Below are positions 1 through 10,875 of a stretch of 64,000 bases of DNA, piece after piece. The position numbers were made by a program, and so were the translations under genes. The notes beneath the pieces were generated by a model. That model made no database searches and was not told the origin of the DNA. It saw only the letters and a program-made list of their open reading frames with translations. The stretch's first letter is position 1. Every line of letters begins with the position of its first letter. The DNA is taken from positions 75,245,657 through 75,309,656 of the forward strand of contig CM042150.1 in assembly GCA_023376005.1 (NCBI GenBank). The letters run 5' to 3'. The stretch is from Doryteuthis pealeii. Lineage: Eukaryota; Mollusca; Cephalopoda; Myopsida; Loliginidae.

Positions 1-839
1 ATTATTATTATTTTTATTATCATTATTTTTTTTAATACTCTTTGCAAATGTTTCTTACTTTGTAGTAACTGGTGGTTTTCTCTAGAGTTCAAGTGACATC
101 CAATCTCTTCAGCTCTCCAGGACTCTTCTAAGTATATTTGTCAATTTCAGCAGTGCTGTGGTCTGGAAAGCTTCAGTTCTTCTTCAGATAAGCTTTCTGT
201 GAAACTCAAACTCACAACCTTTTTTGCCTTTGGAAAACCTGGTTATTTATACCAGCTTTGTCACCAACTATGTTATCTGAGCAGTTAATTTCACTGAAGT
301 TTAATACTCTCCCAATGTCACTAACTATGTCATCAGTAGTCTAGAGTGATAAACCATGCTTTTGAGCTGTCTACTGATATTCCAGAATACTCTCCCTAAA
401 GTGCAGTACTCTCTTAAGACATGCTAAAAAGCCTTCAAACATTGGTTTTAATTTTAACCCTTGTTGGGCTATCTGAATGCTAAATTCAGTCAAGTAACTG
501 ATGATAATCATCTATGAACAATTATAGCTCATGGTAACTATTCTCAATACAAATAATTTGCACAAAGTTATATGGTATCAAATATTCCTAATACAAATAA
601 TTTACATAGTCATATAGTTTCAAGTATTTCAAGCAGACTTATGTCTTAAGATTCCCCTGTTGTGCCTAATGTACAAATGCCCAACAGTTCAGATGTTAAC
701 CTACAGTCAGCTTGCATAGGTGATTTGTTTATGCTGGTAAGGGTTTGTGATGAGACAGCTATAAATTTTGGATGAGCTGATAATTGAAGAATGGACACCA
801 AAATGTCAAAGATTCTTCAAACAATTCTCCTCAGATTTT
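1..839. other. AT-rich sequence, nothing recognised
   Basis: No exon, tRNA-like box or transposon end seen. ATTCCTAATACAAATAATTT-type wording recurs at about 530 and 588 as a small local duplication. Confidence 0.6.
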
Positions 840-970
840 TAAATCAGAATTTCTCCTTCTACTAGATAGGTTTTCATAGCAAGGCTAATGTACCCAGCTG
901 CCCAATTATTTACCCATAGTTGAAACAAGAAGGAAAGGTTTAATGCCTTTCCAAGGAAATTAGCATGAAA
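840..970 (-). mobile_element. SINE family B fragment
   Basis: The body remnant on the plus strand includes AGCAAGGCTAATGTACCCAG, ATTTACCCATAGTTGAAAC and TAATGCCTTTCCAAGG. The tRNA-like end is lost. Confidence 0.55.
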
Positions 971-1353
971 GGAAATACAAAAAGCAATTAGAATTACTGA
1001 TACTACCTATTTATATTTAGCTGTTTCTTACTCATCAGGTTATAATATTAGCATTAGTATATCCATTGATACACTAACACTGAATAAACAGAAAGAAAAG
1101 ACATGATAACTAATATGAACATATATATAAAATTTAAAACATGAAAGAATTGACAAAGATTTTTTTAAATAACTTGCAAAACAAAATGTTCAATAAAACT
1201 ACACATTATCATATTACTGCTCTTCATTGCATGTATGAATCATTACTGGAAATTTATTTACCATAGATTATGTATGGCCAAAATTACATGCTTTTTAAAT
1301 CCTCATAAATAATTTTTTCTTAAAAACTAGAAAAAAAATTAACAAATAATTTA

Positions 1354-1560
1354 ATCTATACATATATAAAGGGCAGTTTGTATATATGTATGTATATATG
1401 TACGTCCGGATGAAACTACAAAAATAAAACAATTAACAACAATGTAAATATACATACACATTAAATATCATTCTTGCTTTTTGTGCAAAAATTACGAAGA
1501 TTTGATTTACATTCGAAGATATTTAAAAATTAAAATATGTATAGAAAAATGTCCAGCATT
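1354..1560 (+). mobile_element. Helitron-type 5' end repeat, copy A
   Basis: The block starts TCTATACATATATAAAGGGC and shares about 190 bases with 2767-2960: GAAACTACA, AATAAAACAATTAA, GTAAATATA, GCAAAAAT, GAAGATTTGATTTA. A TCTATA..ATATAAA start is common at Helitron 5' ends, but no matching CTAG end was located, so classification is tentative. Confidence 0.45.
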
Positions 1561-2077
1561 TGTAAATCTCAAAAGTAAACAAATCAATACACCAGGGTTC
1601 CCCTCCTCTACCCAGGTGACACTGGGTAGCTGCTTCTGGTACAGATATAAAACATGTACAAATAATAAGCAATGTGTCCCAAACAGATAAATTACACATA
1701 TTGTGCCAGTAGTGGATAAAAGGAGGCACAAAAATGAGAATATAAAGGTCTTACTTTTTCTTGGTGATTTTCATTTCAATGGTGAGACAAAGGTATCACT
1801 TCTGTTTAATGAATAGAGGTGATAAACATGTCAACTTTGCTCTAAGAGTGAAGATAAAAGATATGTCTTTTCCTATCAAAGAAGAGAACCAAAAAGGGAA
1901 AGGAGTCTCATGTGACCATCAGACACATGATCTAAGAAGACATGCCAACAAAGGGAAGGCAATTATTTTTGTCTCCCGACACAGCCTTCTACAAGAATTG
2001 AACTCAGCTCATTAAGTTCATTGCCCATTACATCATGAGTGTGAAGCATAAATCATACTTATAAACCAATTCAAAGT

Positions 2078-2340
2078 GGAGGTGCATGTTTTAATGGTTA
2101 TCATCATAGAAAATGAACACAATGAAGCGAGTTCAAATCCTGGATGAGGCTGCTTGCATTTCACATACAAAGGTATGTATCCAACTATTCTCCCACTAGC
2201 TATGGGTAAATAGTAGGGCAGATTAGCCTCTTTACATTTGGTTAGGCAGCCAGTCTTGGAGAAGGAAAAATCTGCTTGAGAAATTGACCTTGTGTTGCAT
2301 CCTGCTCATGTGGAGAGGTTGGTAAATATGTATAAACCCA
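2078..2340 (+). mobile_element. tRNA-like SINE family B, complete copy
   Basis: The head is GGAGGTGCATGTTTTAATGG with B box GTTCAAATCCTGGATGAGG. The body has CTATGGGTAAATAGTAGGGC, CCAGTCTTGGAGAAGG and TTGACCTTGTGTTGCATCC. At least seven other pieces of the family lie in the window. Confidence 0.8.
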
Positions 2341-2766
2341 TCCAATATTCTCATCTCCAATTTGTTGATGCTATTGTGTGGCTATTGTTTTTTTTTTCAC
2401 ATTATTAGTGTTATTCTAATTTGTTTAGAATAAGATTTGTCAATCATTATTATTATTAATGTTTTTCATTTTCTTTTATATTTTTTATATTTATAGTATT
2501 TAAATCAGTTCATTATTTCTACGGCAGAATGGAACAAGTATATCAAGTTGCAATTTGGAAAGCCCCACCTGCTCCAAATCATAATGAATAAAAAAAACAA
2601 ATTTTCCAAATAGTTACACATATTTTGTTACTTATCACTTTTAGTTAAACCTTAATCCTGACATAACTCAAAACCATTGAAATAGGGTATTTTAAAAAAA
2701 TTTATATAAATCTTTTAAAAGAGTTTTGAAATGGTGTTACATTATGGTAGGAGGTAATCTATTTAT

Positions 2767-2960
2767 CTATCTATACATATATAAAAGGCAGTTGTGGGTA
2801 TGTATGTCTGGAGGAAACTACATAAAATAAAACAATTAATGACAAAGTAAATATATATACACATTTACTATCACCAGATCTTACTTTTTGAGCAAAAATA
2901 ATGAAGATTTGATTTATATTTATGGAGATGATTAAAAGATAAAATTCAAATGATAACACC
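2767..2960 (+). mobile_element. Helitron-type 5' end repeat, copy B
   Basis: This is the second copy of the 1354-1560 repeat. It starts TCTATACATATATAAAAGGC and is followed by GTATGTCTGGAGGAAACTAC. It is in the same orientation, 1.4 kb downstream. No Helitron 3' hairpin is paired with it. Confidence 0.45.
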
Positions 2961-3073
2961 ATGGAATTTTTTTTTGTTCATTTAATATTTTACATAGTAG
3001 ACATTGATTTTCCTTTTCAGAGTGGCTGGATCAATGCAAGGTCTTTTTTTATGTAAAAATTTTTAAAAAATGT

Positions 3074-3406
3074 TCAAATTACTTTTTGGTAGTAAATTTG
3101 TCCATACTTTCTCCAGATAATTAAAGATCTTTTTCTCATTAGTGTAACTAAATTCTTTGGACAATCAACATCCTTTGGAAATAAATCAGCTTCTTTCTCG
3201 GATAAACCAGCTAATTTTGGAAGAATGTTTTTCCAGCACTCCCATACAATTCCTGTGTGTGATGAAGAAATTTTCTCATTTATACTGGAGCTGAGAGGAT
3301 TACTTTCTACAGAAGACATCATGTTAATGTCTTTTGTGATTACTTTTACTAGCACAAAATCATCAACTTTCACAAAAAAATCCCCAAGAGGAGATATTTT
3401 CCCCAT
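3074..3406 (-). other. 110-codon ORF, unidentified
   Basis: The frame opens MGKISPLGDFFVKVDDFVLV, then KISSSHTGIVWECWKNILPK and EKEADLFPKDVDCPKN, and ends RKYGQIYYQKVI. It is hydrophilic with balanced composition, unlike the low-complexity ORFs around it. The CWKNILP segment is faintly like the C-W-K-x-L-W-P region of pogo/Tigger-type transposases, which is too weak to name. It may be a decayed transposase. Confidence 0.3.
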
Positions 3407-3908
3407 TATTCAAACATGTTGCTGAGATAATTTGTTCACTGAAACACAGGTGTGCAAATCTTTTATCTGAAACTCTTGGGAGCTGACACTTTTCAGAATC
3501 CGGAACTTTTCAGATTTCACAATGGTTTCCCAGCTAATGTATATAGAGTAGACTAATGGTTCTCAAATTTATTATGTTGCTGAATACATATAAGTTTTCT
3601 CAAATCATCAAACCCATACCTATATTTTATAGATAACCCCCCACCACCCTAAATTTACTAAGACGTTAAATAAAACCAAACATTTTTGAGAGAAAAATTA
3701 TCCATATAAGAACTGTTGAAATGAAAAATAAAACAATATTGCAACAGCAATTTTACAGAGTGTACTAACAAATGGTCAATTGATGTTGCTGCTCACAGAT
3801 ACCATCACATACAGCAAATGTGTAATGTAATGACCTGGAAATGATCCCCAAAGTTGTCAGCACAGAAATAATACAAAAAAAGACTGCAGAGGTATTTTAG
3901 ATGGTTGG

Positions 3909-4525
3909 TTGGTTTATTGATTTTAATGGCATATCAACCCGTCCGGGGTTATATCATGCCTAACGGTTAGGGTGTAATACATATTGTGTATTCATATATA
4001 TACTTTTAGTAATTGGTTTTAACAATGTGTTAGCATTATTGGGGATTATATTGTATGGCATTGATTTGTTTCATGTCTATATTCTATGGTATAATTTTAT
4101 TTCCCTCAAAAAGGAGAAAATATCCTCTATGTTAACATTTTCAAACAGATCTTTCATATTGTTTGCTTTAAACAGTTTCTGATGTGAGCAAAAAACTGCA
4201 TTCCATCAATAAGTGTTTAACTGTCAGGGTGTTTGACATGTTTCCCATTGTGGTTGTTGTTCTTGTTTGAGTATATAATAGTGTGTTAGTTTTGTATGAC
4301 CAATGCATAATCGGGACATAATGACTTGTTCCTTTCTAGACTTCCTTAAAGTTGGTCTGCAGCCTCCCAAAGTGGGTTTGATTAGGAAGAGTTTATTGTG
4401 GATACAGTTATTCCAGTGTTGTTGCCATTTTGTATGAAGGAATCTATCAATTTTAGGTTTCAAGTCAGTATATGGTATCCAGAATTTGTCAGGGATTAAA
4501 TCTAGAGCCGATTTAGCTGCAGAGT
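3909..4525 (-). mobile_element. LINE 3' end (Jockey/I-like): RNase H C-terminus and 3' UTR
   Basis: On the minus strand a frame from about 4520 reads KSALDLIPDKFWIPYTDLK, then WQQHWNNCIHNKLFLIKP, RKEQVIMSRLCIGHTKLTH and WETCQTP. It is interrupted, then NMKDLFENVNIEDIFSFL appears in another frame. The R..E..LSRLRIGHT.LTH segment and the F..VN...F...I end are typical of the C-terminus of Jockey/I-type LINE polyproteins. The 3' UTR ends in GGGTTGATATGCCATTAAAA followed by an AAC-rich tail at 3909-3930. It is a 5'-truncated, dead copy. Confidence 0.8.
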
Positions 4526-4559
4526 AGGTATTTTAGAGTAAATACAATGTCCCACACTA

Positions 4560-5270
4560 GAGACCAAGCCTCTGAAAATTATAAAAGTTATTTAGTTGTC
4601 TAGAAGACTTGGTGTCATTTCTTTTCAACAACAAATTGGACACTGATTGCCAGAAGATGATCATTGAGTATTTTCTGATATTTAGTGGATAATGACACAA
4701 TTTCAAAGCAACACTTCACATCACCTCAATTATCATTTTGAAAATAATAAATTCCATTTTTGTAAAATAAATTTTTATCAAAAGATATCTTATCTGATAG
4801 AACTCAAATATTCCATGGAACCCACTTTGGAAAACATTTAGGCAGACATTTAAGCTAACTGTTACTCACAAGGAAATCCGTATTTCCACATAAGCTACAA
4901 CATATACAGGCAGTAAATTAATACCATTGGATAGAACAAGGTGTTAGCTACAAAACACTGTTTTTCCATGTAGTTACCATCACTGGCCATGTATTTTCAC
5001 CAGAAATAAACAAGAGTCAATGTGTAGCACTCATAAAAATCCACATTTCCAAAGCAGCAACAAGGTCAAATTATGGTTAAATCAAACTAAAAGCACCGAT
5101 TCCCACTAGATCATCAAAGTCAAACAGCAATAAACCTGTTTGGTGGCCACTTAAGCAATAGCAGGTACTGTAACTAACCTGAGGCCTGTGTGCTATATCT
5201 AAACAAAGCTTAGTAAATAATAAGCTGCAATGAGAGCATTTTTATCAGGAAAATATTATATGTATTTATT
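4560..5270. other. Unassigned AT-rich sequence
   Basis: No coding or repeat signature recognised on either strand. Confidence 0.6.
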
Positions 5271-5274
5271 TATC

Positions 5275-5565
5275 CCCTACACTATGAGCAGGATGTGACA
5301 CAAGATAAATTTTTATTCAAAGTACAGCTGGTTCAAATTCAGTTTGCTCTCTGATAGACTGTTTGCTATAGCAAGGCTAAAGAGCCCAGTTTGACTGCTA
5401 TATACCCATAGCTTTGGGGGTGGGGTCTTGAAGAGATAGATTCATGCCTTTCTAAAAAGGCATTAACACAGAGAAATACAAACAGCCTCATCCAGAATTT
5501 GAACTTGGCTTGATGTGTCTAAGATGACAACCATTACTACACCCACATCTCCATGTTGTCCAAGG
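5275..5565 (-). mobile_element. SINE family B, minus-strand copy, inserted in a mariner remnant
   Basis: The plus strand shows TATGAGCAGGATGTGACACA, TATACCCATAGCTTTGGG and CCTCATCCAGAATTTGAAC (complement of the B box). Its tRNA-like end abuts the mariner transposase remnant at about 5565. Confidence 0.78.
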
Positions 5566-5965
5566 TGTTCATTTTTCATTGGACCAGTTTGAGGAGATGA
5601 GTTGATCATTGTGCTCTTCATTTCATGGGTGGAAAACTGTATTGAACATGACTTGTCACGTCTGAAATGCATTACCCACTGGCTGACTGTACTCATATTC
5701 ACTGTTTGTAAAAGTTCAAAAGTATCAATGAATGTCAATGAGTGCATTTTTTTTTTTTTTTTTTTTTTTGCATGGAGAAATTCAATTGCATTCATCTGCT
5801 TTTATGTCAAAAGTAATTTTGTTACTGCTGCTTAGCTGCAATCTGTAACATAGCAAAGAAAATAATCTATGGGTTCAATCTCTGCTACCATACCACCTCT
5901 ACCTCTGACATTGCAAAACAACATAATGAAATAGGAGGCATTACTTTCAGAGTAACCCTCTTATG
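5565..5965 (-). mobile_element. Mariner-like transposon 5' half, truncated by a SINE
   Basis: The minus-strand end reads GAGGGTTACTCTGAAAGTAA then TGCCTCCTA (5960 inward), a mariner terminal repeat type known from vertebrates and invertebrates. From the ATG at 5795 the transposase N-terminus follows: [16 protein letters not shown] (an A-run expansion), TVNMSTVSQWVMHFRRDKS and INSSPQTGPMK. This is the helix-turn-helix part; the catalytic part is replaced by SINE family B. Confidence 0.7.
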
Positions 5966-5983
5966 AGTGCAATATGCAGTCTT

Positions 5984-6343
5984 TTATTCTTCATTGGTCT
6001 CAGTCCATAGACAATAGAGGTGATTATGTTGAAAAATTTGGAAGTTGTTCGAATGGCCTAGTGTCCATTCCTTTAATAGAAAAATTCCAAACATATAAAG
6101 TAGAAAGAAGGATAAACACACAGAAGTTATGAGAAAGAACAAGTATATAATTGTAGCAGTGAAACAGAAAACTACAAAGTCCCTTGGCAAATTAATCCGA
6201 GCAGAGAAGGGTGTTTTTATGTGCTTATCAAGACGTGGAACATCCAGATGTTGCCACTTATGTAAATGAAAAATAGGAATAAAAATGAGACTGGAAGAGA
6301 GACGGACACTTTTGATCTTTTGTTCGACACCTGCTCTGTTCAT
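5984..6343 (-). other. 119-codon ORF with one hydrophobic segment, unidentified
   Basis: The ORF begins MNRAGVEQKIKSVRLSSS and has INLPRDFVVFCFTATII, followed by a strongly hydrophobic stretch to about residue 88. It ends NHLYCLWTETNEE, with an AATAAA overlapping the stop codon. It lies just outside the mariner end at 5960. It could be a membrane protein exon, a retrocopy or chance. Confidence 0.25.
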
Positions 6344-6751
6344 TTCCCCTGTTGACCACTGACTATTATGTTACAACATTAACATCAACAACATTAATGA
6401 TTTATTATTTTAACAAATTCCATTAACAAAAAAATGATAAAAACTGCATATGTATTAAGAGATGACCTAAACAGAAGTAAAATTATATATTCAATGATTC
6501 TGGCCAATAATCAAGCAATACTTAAGTACAAGACGATAATGTGATTCTTTAAATGAGTTTGGGTACTGGAGACATTTTTCTTTGGAAGTTATTCTTGATA
6601 TGTTCATCTCAAAGACCCCAAACTGAAACTCCTCACTTGGGTCTGTGCCCTGTAACCCAGGATTTGGCAATGAATGTCAATAACCTTATAAATATTTATT
6701 AGCAATAGGAATACTGTTATTTCTGCAGTGTTTTGTGTGTCTTTACTAACC

Positions 6752-6990
6752 CCTCTGCATGAGCAGGATGTGACACAAGGTCAATTTTAACAGACTTAAG
6801 TTTTCCTTCTAGTCCAGTTGCCCTACTATTTACTCATAGCTGGAGGGAGAATAGTTGTATTCATACCTTTCCAAAGGTATGAATAGCACTATGTGAAATG
6901 AAAACAGTCTTGTCCAGGATTTGAATTCAGTTCACTATGTCTATTTCCTGTGACAGTAATTATGGGCACCTCTAGTGTTTTGTAGCTGAA
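6752..6990 (-). mobile_element. SINE family B, minus-strand copy
   Basis: Landmarks are CATGAGCAGGATGTGACACA, CCTACTATTTACTCATAGC and TTGTCCAGGATTTGAATTC. The small palindrome CATACCTTTCCAAAGGTATG at about 6865 is internal to the family. Confidence 0.78.
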
Positions 6991-6999
6991 AACTTGCTC

Positions 7000-7540
7000 T
7001 ATTAGATGGACTTATTGTACTGCCTGTATCTATTATAGATTCTGTGGAGAAAAAATAATAGCTTTACTTTGAAAGGGCCCATCTTATCATACTTATTCTT
7101 ACAATATTCTTTCAAGAGAAATGCAAGGAGTTTTGTATTTATAAGAAACGGCCCAACACAATCCAATGCACTTTAGATCCTCTTTTTCTTGCAATTATGA
7201 TTTTTGAGTGGATACAGTGTAATCGTACCCAACCAAATGTTTCTGGTTCAAAAGAAACTCTTTTTACAAAGACTCTATATAAATTACTTATATTGTAACC
7301 ATGGAAACCCTTTCTAGCTTAAATTGGTTGTCAGCCTTATGAGGAAATCAGTACAAAAGCAAATACTGTATCAAAAACTTTGACCCTCTTCCTTCATGTA
7401 TACAAAGGAAATGGTCAGATACAGTTCAGTTATTTGTCCAGAGATCTTTGAAAACACGAGGAATGGCTTTCTTTATTCTGACATTAATGGCCATTGTGCT
7501 TGGGAGTTTGAGTAAATTTAAGCTCATGAACAGATGCATG
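7000..7540. other. Unassigned sequence before the TA microsatellites
   Basis: No coding or repeat signature recognised. Confidence 0.6.
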
Positions 7541-7551
7541 CAAATAGGATG

Positions 7552-7612
<61 letters not shown>

Positions 7613-7657
7613 GCAGAAGTACATGTGTGTAGTTAGACTGAATACACACAGAAACAG

Positions 7658-7700
<43 letters not shown>

Positions 7701-7713
7701 ATATATATATATA
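7552..7713. repeat. Two TA microsatellites
   Basis: The runs 7552-7612 and 7662-7713 are TA repeats separated by 50 bases, with a few interruptions. Confidence 0.95.
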
Positions 7714-7937
7714 GTCACAAGCTTAAGTACCAATATATCCTCAAATTAATATATTAGTTTTTATATACATGTTGTATGTAATAGGGCAGTCAATAAAATT
7801 AACTGTCCCACTGTATATTTATAACATGGATGTAAATATGAACACACATACATACATACACGCATGCATGTGAGTAGTAAGTTAATTTAGATACTCATCA
7901 TGTTTAAATACCATAGGCAATAAACAAAAACTAGATT

Positions 7938-7995
7938 TTGTATTTATTCAAATACTTAGGAACATCATGTATGGAAAGTAAGGTTCAAAAGTATT

Positions 7996-8041
<46 letters not shown>

Positions 8042-8340
8042 CCAAATACTAGAAGCACTATACATAAAACAATACAAACCATCCTTAAACAAAATTAATT
8101 TCCAATGCAGTACACACATTTTAAAATGCCTATAACACCTTCTCATCAATTCTTCTCCTTCCAGCCTCCATATTAATATAATTTAAAAAAAGTGTAACAC
8201 ATCACCCCTGATGATGGCACTTCGAAGTGCCAAAAGTACTTGGGACCTGAACTTTGGTGGACCTTTCCACAAATTCCACCCAAATATTAAAAAGTTGGTC
8301 AGAAAACTCGAAAAGATCATAAAATAAAATTGTTAAACAG
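7938..8340 (+). mobile_element. Penelope-like element 3' end fragment
   Basis: The frame ends ILEALYIKQYKPSLNK, the C-terminal motif (E-A-x-x-I-x-x-x-x-P-x-L-N) of the GIY-YIG nuclease found at the end of Penelope-like polyproteins. The 3' UTR contains CCCTGATGATGGCACTTCGA, a hairpin-like motif usual at such 3' ends. A TA microsatellite interrupts the upstream frame. Confidence 0.6.
7998..8037. repeat. TA microsatellite inside a Penelope-like remnant
   Basis: This TA run interrupts the frame that continues KLQILEALYIKQYK. Confidence 0.95.
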
Positions 8341-8359
8341 GAGATGTGTCTTTTGTTTA

Positions 8360-8363
<4 letters not shown>

Positions 8364-8412
<49 letters not shown>
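8364..8412. repeat. TA microsatellite
   Basis: About 24 TA units between the Penelope-like fragment and SINE-like family C. Confidence 0.95.
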
Positions 8413-8415
<3 letters not shown>

Positions 8416-8460
8416 CAATTAAAAACTAAATGGTAAAAATTCAGACTGACTCAAGTTTGT

Positions 8461-8870
8461 TTGTATTATTTGTATTATTTGGACTATTGTCCCCATGTTT
8501 ATTGTTATCTACACAATGTTTCAGCTGTTGTGCCCTGTGACCTTCTTCAGGTATTTCTTGTCTGACTCAGGAACGTTCTTGAACTTGGGGGAACATTCTC
8601 TTCAGACTCAGTAACCTTCTGATTGAACTCAGGAACCTTCATGTCATAATTGGGAGCCTTCATGGAATTTCAAACTGAATCCCTGATTCAATCTACAAGG
8701 GTAGACTGGTACAAGTGTTAAGCTATGTTAATTATTCTATGTTACTATCACCCTTGGCCAGGATTGAACCTGCAGCCAAAAGATGATTGTCACTTCAAAT
8801 TTTATTAAAACAACACCTATATCCTTTGTGCTATGTGTCCAACTGTGTCCAAATAATACAAATAATACAA
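8461..8870 (-). mobile_element. SINE-like element (family C) flanked by a perfect 24-bp inverted repeat
   Basis: The ends 8461-8484 and 8847-8870 are exact reverse complements over 24 bases (TTGTATTATTTGTATT at the start of the left one). On the minus strand a tRNA-like head is present: TAGCACAAAGGATATAGG as box A and GGTTCAATCCTGG as box B. The body ends in CTGAAGAAGGTCACAGGG. Related bodies occur at 39995-40160 and 43795-44055. Confidence 0.6.
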
Positions 8871-8980
8871 ATTATCAAGTCTCATCTAAAAAATTCTGAG
8901 AAAGACAATCGAGTTTCTTGTTAGTGTAGTTAACAAATCTTCAGTCAATCCTTCAGTCTTCATTGAAATATATATATATT

Positions 8981-9546
8981 TAAAATATAAATTTGAAGGC
9001 AATTTACAATGCAATATAATAGGTGTTAAATGATGTTTATTTTCGAGAAAATTTCTCATCATCAGAGGCAGAAGTACCCGTGTTTTTTTAAGCATCCATT
9101 CCACAGCGCCGGCGTAATCATTTGTTGTTATTAAGTTGGAGGAACACCAGATATTTGAAATGTTCGGGATTTTCCATGATGGCATGTCGGTCCGTTGTAT
9201 GTGCGCTCATGCGGATTCTTCGAAATTCTTTTAGTTTTTTTTAGTTTTTTTTTTACTATAAATTATTGTATTAATCAATTAATATAGTATACTATTAATT
9301 ATGTAGCGCACATATAACGGACCGACATGCCATCACGGAAAATCCTGAACATTTCAAATATCTGGCGTTCCTCCAACTTAATAACAACAAATGATTACGC
9401 CGGCGCCGTGGGATGGATGCTAAAAAAAACATGGGTACTTCTGCCTCTGATGATGAGAAATTTTCTCGAAAATATTTAGGTAAATAAACATCATTTAACA
9501 CCTATTACATTGCATTGTAAATTTCCTTCAAATTTATATTTTATAC
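8981..9546. repeat. Large palindrome (fold-back element), arms of about 230-240 bases
   Basis: The left arm 8981-9207 and right arm 9305-9546 are inverted copies around a 97-base AT-rich loop. Matching landmarks include GAGAAATTTTCTCGAAAA, GCCTCTGATGATGAGAAA, ATTACGCCGGCG, CTCCAACTTAATAACAACAA and GGACCGACATGCC on the right arm and their complements on the left. The arms are GC-richer than the surroundings. The right arm ends three bases before Helitron copy 1. Confidence 0.9.
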
Positions 9547-9549
9547 ATA

Positions 9550-10165
9550 CTAGCAAATATGTGCACCCTCCGGGTGCAAATATTTAAGTTGTAATGTAAT
9601 GAAATATCGTATTAAATTAGAAAGTCTAATAAGAAGGCAGATAAAAAGATATGTAACAGAGTGGGGGTATAATAGAAAAATAGAAATGAAACTTACTCTT
9701 CCATCACTCCCGTCTTACATTGCTGAATTTTACTTATTTAACTATTTAGTTAAATTAGGAAATAAAGAATAATATGACAGTTATTTTTTCTTGTTAATGG
9801 ATTTCATTTAAGATTCATTGAAGAGATTTTTGCTTATATTCATTAAAATAAAACCAAACAATTAGAAATCAATAATACTAAGCACACATTTAATAAAATC
9901 ACATTTTTAATATCAATATGCAAATTAGCCTTCCATTCACACTGCAAACCGCTATTTTTTGTATATATAAATACAATTGCATGTTATTTGTATGTAGATA
10001 TGGACAACACTAATAAAAAGGTGAAGCAATTTTATTAATAATTCAGGTTTAAATATAATTAAAATCATGGAGAATGTGATGTAAATAACTATGTTAATTG
10101 TGACTCGATTAGTAATATAGTTTTGGTTACAGACAGAAAAACACACAATCTCCATTATAATAAGA
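9550..10165 (-). mobile_element. Non-autonomous Helitron-like element, copy 1
   Basis: Read on the minus strand it starts TCTTATTATAATGGAGATTG. It ends in a hairpin GCACCC-GGA-GGGTGC (9563-9577), nine bases, and CTAG (9550-9553). Outside bases are A at the 5' side and T at the 3' side, so the insertion is A|T with no duplication. That combination defines Helitrons. The copy is 616 bases and has no Rep/helicase coding. It is homologous in inverted orientation to 15888-16528. Confidence 0.85.
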
Positions 10166-10228
10166 TATAAAATGCTTCTAAAAATCTATTAAAAAAACAC
10201 TTATATATATATTTATATATATATATAT

Positions 10229-10330
10229 GAGGGTGGTCTGAAAAGTTCATGTGATGACATCATCTCTGCTGCTGATGACTTTTTGCACTGCAACACCGAT
10301 AGCAGAAGTCTTTGAACCACAAGGGGCACT
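10229..10330 (+). mobile_element. Mariner-type terminal sequence fragment
   Basis: GAGGGTGGTCTGAAAAGTTC at 10229 resembles a mariner terminal inverted repeat (GGT.GTC.GAAAAGTT). It directly follows a TA-rich stretch. No transposase or partner end was recognised. Confidence 0.4.
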
Positions 10331-10826
10331 ATGTTGAAAAATAAAACTCATTTGGTCATATTGCATGAGAGTATCTTGTTGCTGCATCTTTATGACTATG
10401 TGGTACCAGTTTTAAAAACAGGCATTTGAACTTGAAGAGTGTAGAATATTTTCTTAACATTCTAATCTGACATTGTCATCTTATCATAGAATTCAAATTA
10501 ACATCATTGAATTAACCATTCATTACTGGGATCTTGTACACTGACTTGGTGGGTGAAATTGTATTCTCCTTCAGTGTATTGATGTGTTATTAAATTAATG
10601 CTTTGTTACTGGAAAGTTGTGAATACAATAAAAGATTATATGAAGCTTTCCCACAACATGATGTAAAAAAAGTTTGATACTATTATAAGATAATGATTGG
10701 GTGCTCTTGGTAAAGGGTAATCATACTTTGGTCCAAAACTATGCCTGGCCTCAGAGTCATAATTTGATGAGGCTTTGTGGGCTAATTAGCTGCTTTTTGG
10801 TTATTGTTTAGCAACAGCATATGTAT

Positions 10827-10829
<3 letters not shown>

Positions 10830-10874
<45 letters not shown>
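10830..10874. repeat. TA microsatellite at a Helitron end
   Basis: The run directly precedes CTAG of the Helitron-like end at 10875. Confidence 0.95.
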
Positions 10875-10875
<1 letters not shown>

